Of a stretch of 64,000 nucleotides of DNA, positions 33,267 through 42,239 are shown piece after piece; within the stretch, counting starts at the first letter, position 1; every line of letters begins with the position of its first letter. Below the pieces are notes generated by a model. The model saw only the letters and a list, made by a program, of their open reading frames with translations. It was not told where the DNA came from and did not search any database. The position numbers and the translations under genes are program-made. Source of the DNA: Geosiphon pyriformis (Eukaryota > Glomeromycota > Glomeromycetes > Archaeosporales > Geosiphonaceae); the NCBI GenBank assembly GCA_016748015.1, contig JAAOMT010000570.1, forward strand, positions 403,253-467,252. Direction: 5' to 3'.

Positions 33267-33291
33267 GCACACCTCCAAAGGGTGAGAGTGC
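33254..33291 (+). promoter_or_regulatory. -1 programmed ribosomal frameshift signal at the gag/pol junction
   Basis: The heptamer T TTA AAC (33254-33260) is in the correct X XXY YYZ phase with gag, two codons before the gag TAG. The pol frame is the -1 frame and is open from upstream of the heptamer to 34171. Six bases further on, GCAC (33267-33270) pairs with GTGC (33288-33291), with ACC/GGT inside, giving a hairpin. The copy at 43288-50986 has GTAC/GTAC at the same place, a compensatory C-G to T-A change. Experimental proof is lacking, but the layout is canonical. Confidence 0.8.
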
Positions 33292-33355
33292 AAGCCAACC
33301 AGAAGAAAACTCTTTTTACGCTTTTAACTTAACTGATGATGACCATGACCATGAC

Positions 33356-34171
33356 ATGGATGAACTAGCAATCAACACCTTAGAACCAACCAGAAAGAAG
33401 AAGAAAGCCAAGGTTGATTTCGTTCTAGACCCCAACAAAGCCTCAACTTCTGCCGCTGATAACAATGAGCCACCAAAGGCTAAAGTTTTTAAGAATCCTC
33501 CAAAGTTGGAACCCCCAGAAATTGTACAAAAATCTGGACCCTATTCCATTGTCAAAGATCTCATGGAAACCCCAGCACATATTACCTTTGGCCAGCTGAT
33601 GACTCATCCACAGTTCAGAAAGGATCTTCACAAATCCTTGATTCCAAAGAAGAAGACACCAAAAACCCACAAGCACCCTCACCAAGTTGGACTTGCTGAC
33701 AACAGCAATGTCACCCCTCTGATTTGTAAAGCCCAAGTGGCTGGATACTTCATTGACTTAATTATGGACAGTGGATCATCTGTTAGTGTTATTGCCAAAC
33801 ACTTCTTGGAAGCAATTGGTAGAAAGATTGATGAACCTTCCACTAGACCAATGACCAATGTACATGGTGACAAAAAGAAAGGACTGGGTATTGCCAAAGC
33901 TGTTCCTGTTCGTATCAATGGAATCAGCATTGAAACTGACATGGAAGTTTCTAAAGCCAAGGAATACACTATCATTGTTGGCAATGAATGGCTCAAGAAA
34001 GCAAAAGCTTTGCTTGATTATGAACTTTGTGAATTAACCATCAGATGTGGTGAAAAACCCATTGTGGTTAAGTGTCACTATTGGACAACTCCCCCAGTAC
34101 CCAAACAAAACCAAGAAGAAGAACAATCAGATGAATCAGATGATGAAGAGAGCAATAAAGAAGAAGAATAA
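33356..34171 (+). CDS. Family A protease region (pol N-terminus)
   Basis: The pol frame is open from before 33263, so translation most likely enters by -1 frameshift rather than at the ATG at 33356. Order: acidic start, Lys-rich TRKKKKAKV, a linker with FGQLMTHPQFRKDLHKSLI, then the retropepsin core FIDLIMDSGSSVSVIAKHF with intact D-S-G, IVGNEWLKKAKALLDY and CHYWTTPP. An acidic tail (EEEQSDESDDEESNKEEE) precedes the TAA at 34169-34171, which other copies also blur with small changes. This protease is the only family A copy in the window with an intact active-site Asp. Confidence 0.85.
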   Translation: MDELAINTLEPTRKKKKAKVDFVLDPNKASTSAADNNEPPKAKVFKNPPKLEPPEIVQKSGPYSIVKDLMETPAHITFGQLMTHPQFRKDLHKSLIPKKKTPKTHKHPHQVGLADNSNVTPLICKAQVAGYFIDLIMDSGSSVSVIAKHFLEAIGRKIDEPSTRPMTNVHGDKKKGLGIAKAVPVRINGISIETDMEVSKAKEYTIIVGNEWLKKAKALLDYELCELTIRCGEKPIVVKCHYWTTPPVPKQNQEEEQSDESDDEESNKEEE

Positions 34172-34687
34172 GAAAAGCAAGAAGAAACTGCTGAACTCGT
34201 CTATACCACCTTCACCAGCAATGGCAAACCACTGGACAATATTAAAGCAGACAAAGAAGGAATCATTGTAAATGGCAAGCTGATCTGCTGGCCTTATTAT
34301 GATATTCTTAGAAGAATCTTTGAAAGAAAACCTGGCAAGAAAGCCAAATACAGTTTTTGGTGGCATGGTCCTTGTGTCTGGTGTTGGTGCAACAAACCCT
34401 TGTATTCTCCAAGTGATGAATGCAAATCATGCCTGATCTATTACAGAGATTGGGAACCAATCAGTTTGATACCCAGAGAAGAATTGAAAGAAGTACAGAA
34501 GTCCTTTGAGAATAAACCACCTGAGATCCAATCACTGGCTGTAGAACAAAAAGAACTCTCCCCAGAAGAAAGAAAAATAGACATTGAAAATTTGCTGGCT
34601 AGAAATAGCCCAGTTATTTCCAAAGAAGGTGATACCCCTGGACGTACCCATGTGATACAACACACCATCACCACCAGAGAAATTTGA
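34172..34687 (+). pseudogene. Family A Cys motif and linker between protease and RT
   Basis: Same frame as protease after one stop. It contains YTTFTSNGKPLDN, LICWPYYDILRRIFERKPGKK, the Cys motif PCVWCWCNKPLYS with CKSCLIYYRDWEPI and an acidic linker to the RT start. Four to five Cys in CxxCxC and CxxC pairs suggest a small zinc site. It occupies the position held by dUTPase in families B-D; function unknown. It ends at a TGA (34685-34687) where related copies have a sense codon. Confidence 0.7.
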
Positions 34688-34696
34688 TCTATCCAT

Positions 34697-35857
34697 TTGA
34701 AGCCTTATCAATCCAATCAGCACAATGATGAGTTTATTAAGAAAAAGATAAACCGGATGAAAGAACTTGGATTCATACAAGAAACCAAGAGTGAATGGGC
34801 TTTTTCAGTTGTAGTGGTATCCAAGAAAGATGGAACACTACACTTCTGTGTCAACTACTGCCAATTAAATGCCATCACTGAAAGAGACATGTACCCATTT
34901 CCCAAGATTGATGCAATGTTAGACCAATTCAAAGATGCTGCTTTCTTCTCAACCATTGACTTAACTGCTGAATTCTGGCAAGTAGAGATGGATCCAGAAA
35001 GCAGAAAGAAAACTGCCTTCATCACCAAGTATGGCACCTATGAATTCACAGTCATACTTTTTGGTCTCACCAACGCCCCTCCTATCTTTCAATGCTTAAT
35101 GGATAAAGTATTTGAATCAGTTAAGGAAAACTTTGTTCTAGTCTATTTGGATGACATAATGGTATACTCAAAAACCTGGGATGAACACCTGGAACATTTG
35201 CAAAAGGTTTTTGACCTCCTCAGAAATGCTGGCCTCAAGATCAACCCAATCAAATCTTTCTTTGGAAGACAATCCACCCAGTTCCTTGGTCATCTTATCA
35301 CAAAAGATAGAATCTTTCCTGATCCAGCCAAAGTTGAAAAAGTCCAAAACATCAAACAACCAATGAACATTCATGAACTATGCTCTTTTCTTGGTTTGGC
35401 CTCTTATTATCACAAATTTGTCAAGGATTTCTCCAAAATCGCCTCTCCTCTCAATCAGCTACTCAGGAAAAATGTCAATTACCATTGGGGAACACATCAA
35501 CAAAAAGCCTTTGAAACTTTAAAGAAAAAACTGGTTACAGAACCCATCCTCAAGCAACCTAATCTAGATCGACCCTTTATCCTCCACATTGATGCATCTG
35601 GCTTTGGACTTGGTGCTGTTTTCTCCCAGAAAGATGAAAATGGCAAGGAACATGCTATAGTCTATGTCAGTAAAACTCTTTCCCCAGCAGAACAGAACTA
35701 TTCAGTTACTGAACAAGAATGCTTAGCAGTAGTATGGTCCACCAGTTACTGGAGTAAGTATCTTCTTGGTGTGAAGCTTTTGGTAGTAACAGATCACCAA
35801 GCTTTGGTTTGGCTGCACAACAAAAAGAGGCTAAAACACAAATGGATAACTCACTGA
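34697..35857 (+). CDS. Family A reverse transcriptase and RNase H
   Basis: 386 open codons in the pol frame. RT: NRMKELGFIQETKSEWAFSV, HFCVNYCQLN, FFSTIDLTAEFWQVEMD, FGLTNAPPIFQCLMD, catalytic LVYLDDIMVYS (YLDD intact), FLGHLITKDRIFPDPAKV. RNase H: LHIDASGFGLGAVFSQ, YVSKTLSPAEQNYSVTEQE, VVTDHQALVWLHNKK (D, E and D present). A TGA at 35855-35857 (CGA or TGG in origin) cuts off the last segment, which continues in frame to HHKGANHQNADALSR near 35940. RT makes the DNA copy and RNase H removes the RNA strand, in cytoplasmic particles. Confidence 0.93.
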   Translation: MKPYQSNQHNDEFIKKKINRMKELGFIQETKSEWAFSVVVVSKKDGTLHFCVNYCQLNAITERDMYPFPKIDAMLDQFKDAAFFSTIDLTAEFWQVEMDPESRKKTAFITKYGTYEFTVILFGLTNAPPIFQCLMDKVFESVKENFVLVYLDDIMVYSKTWDEHLEHLQKVFDLLRNAGLKINPIKSFFGRQSTQFLGHLITKDRIFPDPAKVEKVQNIKQPMNIHELCSFLGLASYYHKFVKDFSKIASPLNQLLRKNVNYHWGTHQQKAFETLKKKLVTEPILKQPNLDRPFILHIDASGFGLGAVFSQKDENGKEHAIVYVSKTLSPAEQNYSVTEQECLAVVWSTSYWSKYLLGVKLLVVTDHQALVWLHNKKRLKHKWITH

Positions 35858-36013
35858 ATACTCCACTTGGATGAATTCGACTATAATATTCAACATCACA
35901 AAGGAGCTAATCATCAAAATGCTGATGCTCTCTCCAGACTTACCATCCAGTGACAGAACAACCCTCTTAAACCAAACCAACTTAATTATTAGTAATTCCT
36001 CTTTTTGACAAAC

Positions 36014-37208
36014 ATGATAATGGACTTGGACAACTACTCTGCCTTAATGGAATTTTTGGGTAAAGGACAATACCCACTGAAATACACATGACAACAAAGA
36101 GAACAATTGTGCAAACAATCAAATTTCTATTTGATCCACCAGAACCAATTATATAAAAGATCTTGACCGCCCCCAGAGAGTCATCAGATTTGAAGAAAAA
36201 GAAATTGTGATCTACAATATGCACACTGATCCATTAGCTGGACACTTTGGAAAAACAAAAACAATTCAGAAAACTCTAGCTCGCTATTATTGGCCTACCT
36301 TGGAAAAAGACATTGCTGAATACATCAAAACCTGTGATATCTGCCAAAGAAGAGGAAAACCCAATCGCAAAGAAGATATCCATCCAATCTCTGTTGGTCA
36401 ACCCTTTGACAGAATTGGTATAGATGTTGTTGGACCTTTAACAATAACTCCTGATGGCAACAAATACATTATCACAGCTACTGACTATCTTACAAAGTGG
36501 GTAGAAGCAAGAGCCACTTCAGACCAAACAGCAGTCTCAATAGCCAATTTCATTTATGAAGATATCATTTGTCACCACGGCTGCTCCAAAGAACTTTTAT
36601 CTGACAGAGGAAGAGCTTTTCTCAGTACACTTGTTGAAAAACTTTGCAGAAAAATGGGAATACGTCACAAACTTTCCTCTTCTTATCACCCCCAAACAAA
36701 TGGCCTAGTGGAACATTTCAATAGAACACTATGTGAAACCCTAGCCAAAACCAGCAAAGAAACAAACTTATGGGACAAAGTACTGCCTTCAGCTTTGTTT
36801 GCTTATAGAACTGTGAATCATGACATAACAAGTTATGAACCCTTTTATCTACTCTATGGATGAATGGCAACCCTACCAATAGAAACTGACATTGAGACAA
36901 TACCCTTTGAAGAAATAACAATAGGGAATTACAAAGACATTTTGCAAAGAAGACTTGGTACCATTCTTGAGAAGCTTAAGAAAAAAAAAACATATAAAAC
37001 ACTTTTCTTAAGTGTTGGTGACTTAGTTTTAGAATACCGTTCAGACAGAGACAATGTCTATGGTGATAAATTCTCTAGCTGGTGGAAAGGACCCTTTATA
37101 GTCAACAAAGTTTTGAACAATGGTTCTTATATCTTACAAGATCAATATGGAACAATCTTCAATGATCGCCCTGTTCATGGCACACGACTCAAGAAATATC
37201 ACAAATGA
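36014..37208 (+). pseudogene. Family A integrase
   Basis: Starts at ATGATAATGGAC, separated from RNase H by TGA and a TAT TAG TAA block. An 11-base deletion near 36163 shifts the frame; from 36207 it is open to a TGA at 36861-36863 and on to 37208. Zinc region MHTDPLAGHF with CDICQRR; catalytic IGIDVVGPL, LLSDRGRAF and NGLVEHFNRTL (D, D, E); C-terminal KGPFIVNKVLNNGSYIL. An in-frame deletion of 18 codons after GTIL distinguishes it from 28587-29057. Confidence 0.88.
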
Positions 37209-37213
37209 CCTGA

Positions 37214-37966
37214 TTGGGTACCTATTGTGGTAATACTGACCCAAATGATCAACAAAAATCAGATATAAATAAATGCACTATTCCCAAAACAGAGGTATCT
37301 TCAATCAACATGAACAATTATTTCTTAGATCAAAACATTCAAAACGCTTTCTATACTCTCTATAAGTACTGGATCAAAAATTATCCAAATGTTACTCTGA
37401 CCATTGGAAAACAAACCACCATAACTGATAACAGTGGAACACATACTGTTATTAAACCAAAGAAAACCACTACCAAAAGAGAAAGAATTGGTAGCAAAAT
37501 GGATAAGTATTTGCTGAAAAGCATAACAGCAGCAATACTTATATCTTCCATGACAATTGAAAAAATGATTAAGGAAATCTTGCTTATAGACAAAAACTTG
37601 TCATATGAAAGACAACTAAAACTCTATGGTCATCTTGGTAAAATCATAGAAGAAATGAAGCTCATGAAGAAAACAACTTCAGAGATACATGTGGAAATTT
37701 TGGGCATTATATGTTTAGATGTCCCAAGAGTTTTGACCATTGTAAGAAGAGCCAAAACTCTTATACAAAGATTTGGTCTCTTGGATACAAAGCTTATTTC
37801 GCCTCAAGTACTATACACTCTATCCACAAAAGACTTCAACAAACTAGTTAGTTTTGAGTTAGACAAAACCCTTCAATTAGAATACCCTATATATAGCTTG
37901 ATTTTGCCAGAGCTCAATCTCTTTGGAGAGAATGATGTTATGGTTGAAACCCATAATTTTTATTAG
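37214..37966 (+). CDS. Family A ORF3 of unknown function, open
   Basis: Open for about 250 codons after integrase. No ATG occurs at the first codon (TTG); the first good ATG is at 37310 (MNNYFLDQNIQNAFY), giving about 219 residues. Basic, helix-rich, no membrane segment or recognised fold: KYWIKNYPNVTLTIGKQTT, KMDKYLLKSITAAIL, LYGHLGKIIEEMKLMKKTT, DVPRVLTI, RFGLLDTKLISPQVLY, KLVSFELDKTL. The stop is 31 bases inside the 3' LTR. The same ORF is open in the minus-strand copy at 43925-44677, so it has been kept better than pol, which suggests a role in the element's life cycle. Confidence 0.75.
   Translation: MGTYCGNTDPNDQQKSDINKCTIPKTEVSSINMNNYFLDQNIQNAFYTLYKYWIKNYPNVTLTIGKQTTITDNSGTHTVIKPKKTTTKRERIGSKMDKYLLKSITAAILISSMTIEKMIKEILLIDKNLSYERQLKLYGHLGKIIEEMKLMKKTTSEIHVEILGIICLDVPRVLTIVRRAKTLIQRFGLLDTKLISPQVLYTLSTKDFNKLVSFELDKTLQLEYPIYSLILPELNLFGENDVMVETHNFY
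37906..37935 (+). promoter_or_regulatory. Polypurine region with GAGCTCAATCT box, family A
   Basis: CAGAGCTCAATCTCTTTGGAGAGAATGA directly before the LTR. The GAGCTCAAT core is shared with families B, C and D although here it is also ORF3 coding sequence. Confidence 0.6.
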
Positions 37967-38625
37967 TTATTACATGTATTAGCCACTAATGTCATATAAT
38001 TAGCCACTCTATTTTTAGATAGTGATCATTGACCTGATCAATGACCTGACTGTTGACTTGATCATTGACCTGATCATTGACCTAGTCGTTGACCTGGTTG
38101 TTGATCACTTTCATTAGCTATATAAGCAATGAGTCTCTTAGCAGTAGAAAATCATCTCTCAAACAAGAATCAAATAAATAAAAATAACAACTTTCATCTC
38201 AATCACTCTCTTATCACTAATTTCCCTTTCCCTACCTTCAAGTATCCGAACATCTTAGGATAAAAAATTACTTGTTGGTCTTTTTCTGACATATATAATT
38301 GTAGCATTTGAAGATTATTTGAATAAACATGACTGAAAAGCACAAGTTGATACCTGATATTGAATTCTAAGAGCACTAATGTGAGGCATAGAATTATACC
38401 AGTGGTGATCAATTGTTGACAGTATGGACTATCCCTCTACCTTCAGATTCCCCAGTTACCTTTGAAAAGAATAGTGATTGAGATATTTTATAAGACTGAT
38501 CTCGCACATTGAATCCATACTCATTCAATTCGCTCATTGAAGTTGAATTCCCTTTGATTATTTCTATCACCCTACAATCCTGTTCTTACTTGCTATTCAT
38601 TAGCTTGTTACTCCAACCTGTAACA
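37936..38625 (+). repeat. Family A 3' LTR (A1, longer array)
   Basis: TGTTATGGTTGAAACCC to CCAACCTGTAACA, with about seven 12-bp units (about 38026-38107). Otherwise closely similar to the 5' LTR at 31015. Followed by ATAT. Confidence 0.93.
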
Positions 38626-39615
38626 ATATAATAAATCAGTTCTCAATCCTTTTGTGAAGAAGTGGATCTTTTGCTCTTCAGTCCAGTTTCTACCAGAGTC
38701 TACACACTTGATGAGTTTTCTGATTGCTTTGGCATATTTGGTCACAACTTTACCAGGACCTTGGGTTCTTCTTTTTAATTCCATATGCCATTTGGATATT
38801 AAGATGGGGATTCTGAATTTGTTTTCAAACTGGGTAGTGAAAGAGGTGTTGTTTTCTTCAATATTTGCTGGGATTCATCTAACAATTCTTTGTTGAGCAC
38901 CAGCATTGGTTTCTTGTAAAAACCAGATAGCAGGGGAGCCTTGGAGGTAGCCACCAATGATTTGGAACTTGTATTCATCATCATACTAGTTTGCAGTGGC
39001 TGCTCTTTCAAAATTGTCCAACCATTCAATTGGATCTTGGGCATCACTTCTGAATAGGGGTAGTGGGGTGTTGTTTCTTCACCCCAAAGCAGTTTGTATG
39101 CCTTGGAGGGCGGCCAAAATGTTTGCTTGCATGGGGTCTTGGGCCATTGGTTCAGGGGTTACTGTTTGAGTGGAATGTTCTGATTCACTTAAAAAGAGAT
39201 CAAAAATAGAAGCAGTTTGGTAACTTTCTTCTTCTGTTTCAAGGGGAGTTATAGTTGATTGGTGAGCAGCAACCCAAATGTGTATTTGATGATTCAGATA
39301 TTCGAAATCAGAGGGCTGTTGTGTGAAAGTTGTGGAGTATAAAAGCTGATTGATGCTATTATTTCTTTCTTCAAAGTTGTCTTCAAAATAAGCTTGGTCA
39401 AAGTAATAAGTTATATATGCTGTATAGGTTTCAGCTAAGTGCTCATTCAGAAACCAGTTCCAAAAGTCTTGGAATTGTCTACTAGATTGTTCTTCAAGAG
39501 GAAAGCAGATCAAGCAGGAGGGCAAGGGATTGAGTTTAATAAAGTCTAGATCATTTCTGTTGTGTGCTGCAAAGTGTTCTTCTGATTGCTGTGGCAGGTA
39601 TAAATAATCACCCAT
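38626..39615 (-). pseudogene. gag: Family A Gag, N-terminal two thirds, inverted and truncated
   Basis: Minus strand from ATG 39615 (MGDYLYLPQQSEEHF) to the junction with the preceding LTR at 38626, where the homologue of the YALWP segment is cut at an ATAT. Open to 39079, then a shift near 39080 and a few further defects. Compared with 31710-33266 it is similar throughout. The rest of this element is missing. Confidence 0.88.
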
Positions 39616-39644
39616 ACAATAAGGAAATAAGTGAATTTTGACAA

Positions 39645-39661
39645 CCTCACAGGGAGCACCA
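39645..39661 (-). promoter_or_regulatory. Primer binding site of the inverted family A element
   Basis: Plus strand CCTCACAGGGAGCACCA, the exact complement of TGGTGCTCCCTGTGAGG at 31664, between Gag and LTR. Confidence 0.65.
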
Positions 39662-39667
39662 CTTTTA

Positions 39668-41282
39668 TGTTACGGGTTGGAGTAACAAGCTAACAGATAT
39701 CAAGGAAGAACAGAATTGTAGGGTGATGGAAATAATCAAAGAGAATTTCAACTTTAAAGAGTGAATTGAATGAGTATGGATTCAATATGCGAGATCAGTC
39801 TCATAAAATATCTCAGTCACTATTCTTTTTAAAGATAACTGGGGAATCTGAAGGTAGAGGGATAGTCTGTACTGTCAACAATTAATCACCACTGGTATAA
39901 TTCTATGCCTCACATTGGCACTCTTAAAATTCAATATCAGGTATTAACTTGTGCTTTTCAGTCACATTTATTCAAATAATCATCAAATGCTACAATTATA
40001 TATATTGTTACTCATAGAATATAGGAAGTATATTAACATATAAATTAGCTAATCAGAAGGAGACATAGTAAATGTGGAATTCCAGGATTCCTCTCAGAGA
40101 AATTGCAGGATTCCAGGAATTCCAGAATTCTTAGTGTGAAGAATTGAGGAATTGAGGAATCTCAATTATGTATATATATAGCAGTAGTATCAGAAGCTAG
40201 AAAATTAGAAAAAAAATAGACTCCCAAAAGTCAATTAGGCTCAAAGTTAAGAAGACTGAGAGTCAGTAGGACTCTCAGAGTCAATTAGACTCACAGGTCA
40301 TAATTATTAAATACCCTTCCTTCAAAAGATAGAATACTATAACTTGAAGTGAAATCACTTTTATATTAATGAAATTATCCATTATCTTCAAATTAATGTT
40401 ATTATCCATTACTTAACCTGCTGGCACAATAGCTCTTGATCACAGCTATTGACAGAACACTTATTTCTTATTTTATTTTCTTATTTCTTTATTTTCTTTT
40501 ATTTTCTTTATTTTATTTTATTTTCTTTTGTTGTTTATTAAATTGATTAAAAGGATTAAGCACTGAGTTATTAATGTCAAGGATAGCCTGGTAAAAGACC
40601 CAGAAATAAGGGTAGAATTATATATATTAACAGATAGCTTACCAGAAGGGCACAACTGCCAGAATAAATCCGGCTGCCAAGCTAAGAAAGAAATTGGGCA
40701 TAATTGTGACTCCAGAAAAACTACTATCATCACCACTGAATCTCTGTCATTATACAAAGAACTCAATCAAAACCTTCAGATAACAATACCTTCAGATATT
40801 ACTAACAACATTATATCAATTGAGCACCAAGTTACGGGTTTGTTATTTGATTTGAGACCCCAAATAATCACCTGTAACAATGTCAGGAAAAGGCCAACAA
40901 GTAATCTTTTATCTTTAAGATGTTCAGATACTTGAAGGTAGGGAAAGGGAAATTAGCAATAAGAGAAGGATTGAGATGAAAGTTGTTATTTTATTTATTC
41001 TTAATTATTTAGATGCTTATTATTACATGCTTTTCTACAACTAAGAAATTCATCACTTATATTGCTGTCAAAAGTGGTCAATGATCAGGTCAATGATCAG
41101 GTTAATGATCAGGTCAATGATCAGGTCATTGATCAGGTCAATAATCAGGTTAACAGTCAGGTCAACGGTCAGATCATTGATCAGGTCAATGATCACTTTC
41201 TAAAAATAGTGTGGCTATTCATATAACATCAGTGGCTAATACATGTGATAATTAATAAGAAGTATAGGTCTTAACCATAACA
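39668..41282 (-). repeat. Family A 5' LTR of the inverted element, split by a family B solo LTR
   Basis: The two parts 39668-40005 and 40880-41282 together make one family A LTR (plus-strand ends TGTTACGGGTTGG and TTAACCATAACA). 12-bp array at about 41075-41200 with about ten units. Followed by ATAT (41283-41286). Confidence 0.9.
40006..40879 (+). repeat. Family B solo LTR inside a family A LTR
   Basis: TGTTACTCATAGAATATAGG to CACCTGTAACA, matching 8932-9836. Left flank ATAT (40002-40005) and right flank ATGT (40880-40883) differ by one transition; the undisturbed family A LTR has ATGT here, so this is a 4-bp duplication with one mutated copy. The plus orientation is inferred from TATATATAG and array order relative to 8932. 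Confidence 0.88.
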
Positions 41283-41286
41283 ATAT

Positions 41287-42204
41287 TATCTGTTTCCATA
41301 GATTTAGGTTCTTCAGTAGTAAGACTACTTCAGCTACTCTGTTTTTTCACTTGTTTCAGCAATTTCATAATGGGTTTTAATGTTTTTTTGATTTTTTTGA
41401 TTTCCCTCTTTGGATTGTATGCCTCTTTTTCTTTAGCCAAGTTAGACTTAGATATAATACTCTGGCTTAGTAACCTATTCTCCACCTCTCTTTTTTCCTC
41501 TGAAATGTGGCTCTGCTGTTGAGTGACTATTATGTCTTTTTTCTTTTCTACTGTTACTCCAAGTTTGGCAGTTACTGCACTCAGCAGTTTGGCCATTTCA
41601 TTGACCTGCTGTTTCAACTCATCAATTTCAGCCTTCCATAGTTGGTTGATTCCTTTTTTTTGTTGGTCTTCTTTGTTGTTTACTTGTGGACCAGGTTTTT
41701 GAGATCTGTTTGAATTTGTGTTGTTTAAATTATGGAGAGGTCTAAGTGCAGCCATTTCAGCATATGATCTTCCACCAAAGACTTTGATGGTATTCTCTGG
41801 AACATTCCTCCTAACATACAGCTTTGCCAATCTAATACTGTTGGTAACTTTCTTGTTATCTCCTTCTTTTTTCTTGTGTAAAGTTGGACATTTGAAGACT
41901 AAATGTCCTACTTGGTAACAGAAGTGATACTCTTTGGCATCAATAGGCATCCAGTGAACCAATTTGTCTCCAATTACTAAGGGCTTAGTAGTAGTATTGT
42001 TGCAACTAGCTTCACTATCAAAACCAATGTAAGCACAGCTCATTCTTGTGTAATTCTTGCTAGTTCTTGGGATGAAGCAAGATTGGGCTTTGATCTGATC
42101 CAGAGTGGTACTCAAGTAGTGAGCAGTACAGTTTTGTAGTAAACCTACTAGTTTAGCTTTCCAGGTTTTTTTCTGCTCAATAGTATTCTGGGTACCAATT
42201 ATTA
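41287..42204 (-). pseudogene. LINE ORF1-like protein, C-terminal part
   Basis: Minus strand; open frame 41330-42115. Together with 52355-52991 it is one ORF1 gene interrupted by a plus-strand LINE. Segments: a second RRM-like unit with SCFIPRTSKNYTRMSCAYIGF, a zinc knuckle missing its first Cys (FCYQVGHLVFKC), RSYAEMAALRPLH, a coiled-coil stretch (ELKQQVNEMAKLLSAVTAKLG) and a Lys-rich tail. ORF1 proteins bind the LINE RNA. The end is cut off by the family A LTR. Confidence 0.7.
42190..42204. repeat. Left 15-bp target duplication of the plus-strand LINE
   Basis: GGGTACCAATTATTA here and GGGTACCAATCATTA at 52355-52369, one transition apart. Long target duplications with a poly(A) end are typical of LINE insertion. 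Confidence 0.85.
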
Positions 42205-42239
42205 GTCTTTTAAAAAACTCTTTCTCTTCTAATTTTCAT

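Larger units (their letters stand above)
31015..38625 (+). mobile_element. Family A Ty3/gypsy-type element, best preserved copy
   Basis: Two LTRs (643 and 690 bp), primer site, an intact 518-codon Gag, a -1 slippery site, a pol frame with only three stops from protease to RNase H, integrase, ORF3 and polypurine region. Both flanks read ATAT (31011-31014 and 38626-38629), but the left flank belongs to a LINE and the right flank to an inverted family A Gag, so this need not be a true target duplication. Order PR-RT-RH-INT places it in Ty3/gypsy. Confidence 0.92.

Noticed and set aside
37214-37966. ORF3 as an envelope protein, making the element a retrovirus
   Set aside because: No signal peptide, membrane segment, furin-like site or Cys pattern of envelope proteins.
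40880-41282. Separate solo family A LTR
   Set aside because: It is the second part of the LTR starting at 39668, split by the family B solo LTR; the two parts join at the 4-bp duplication.
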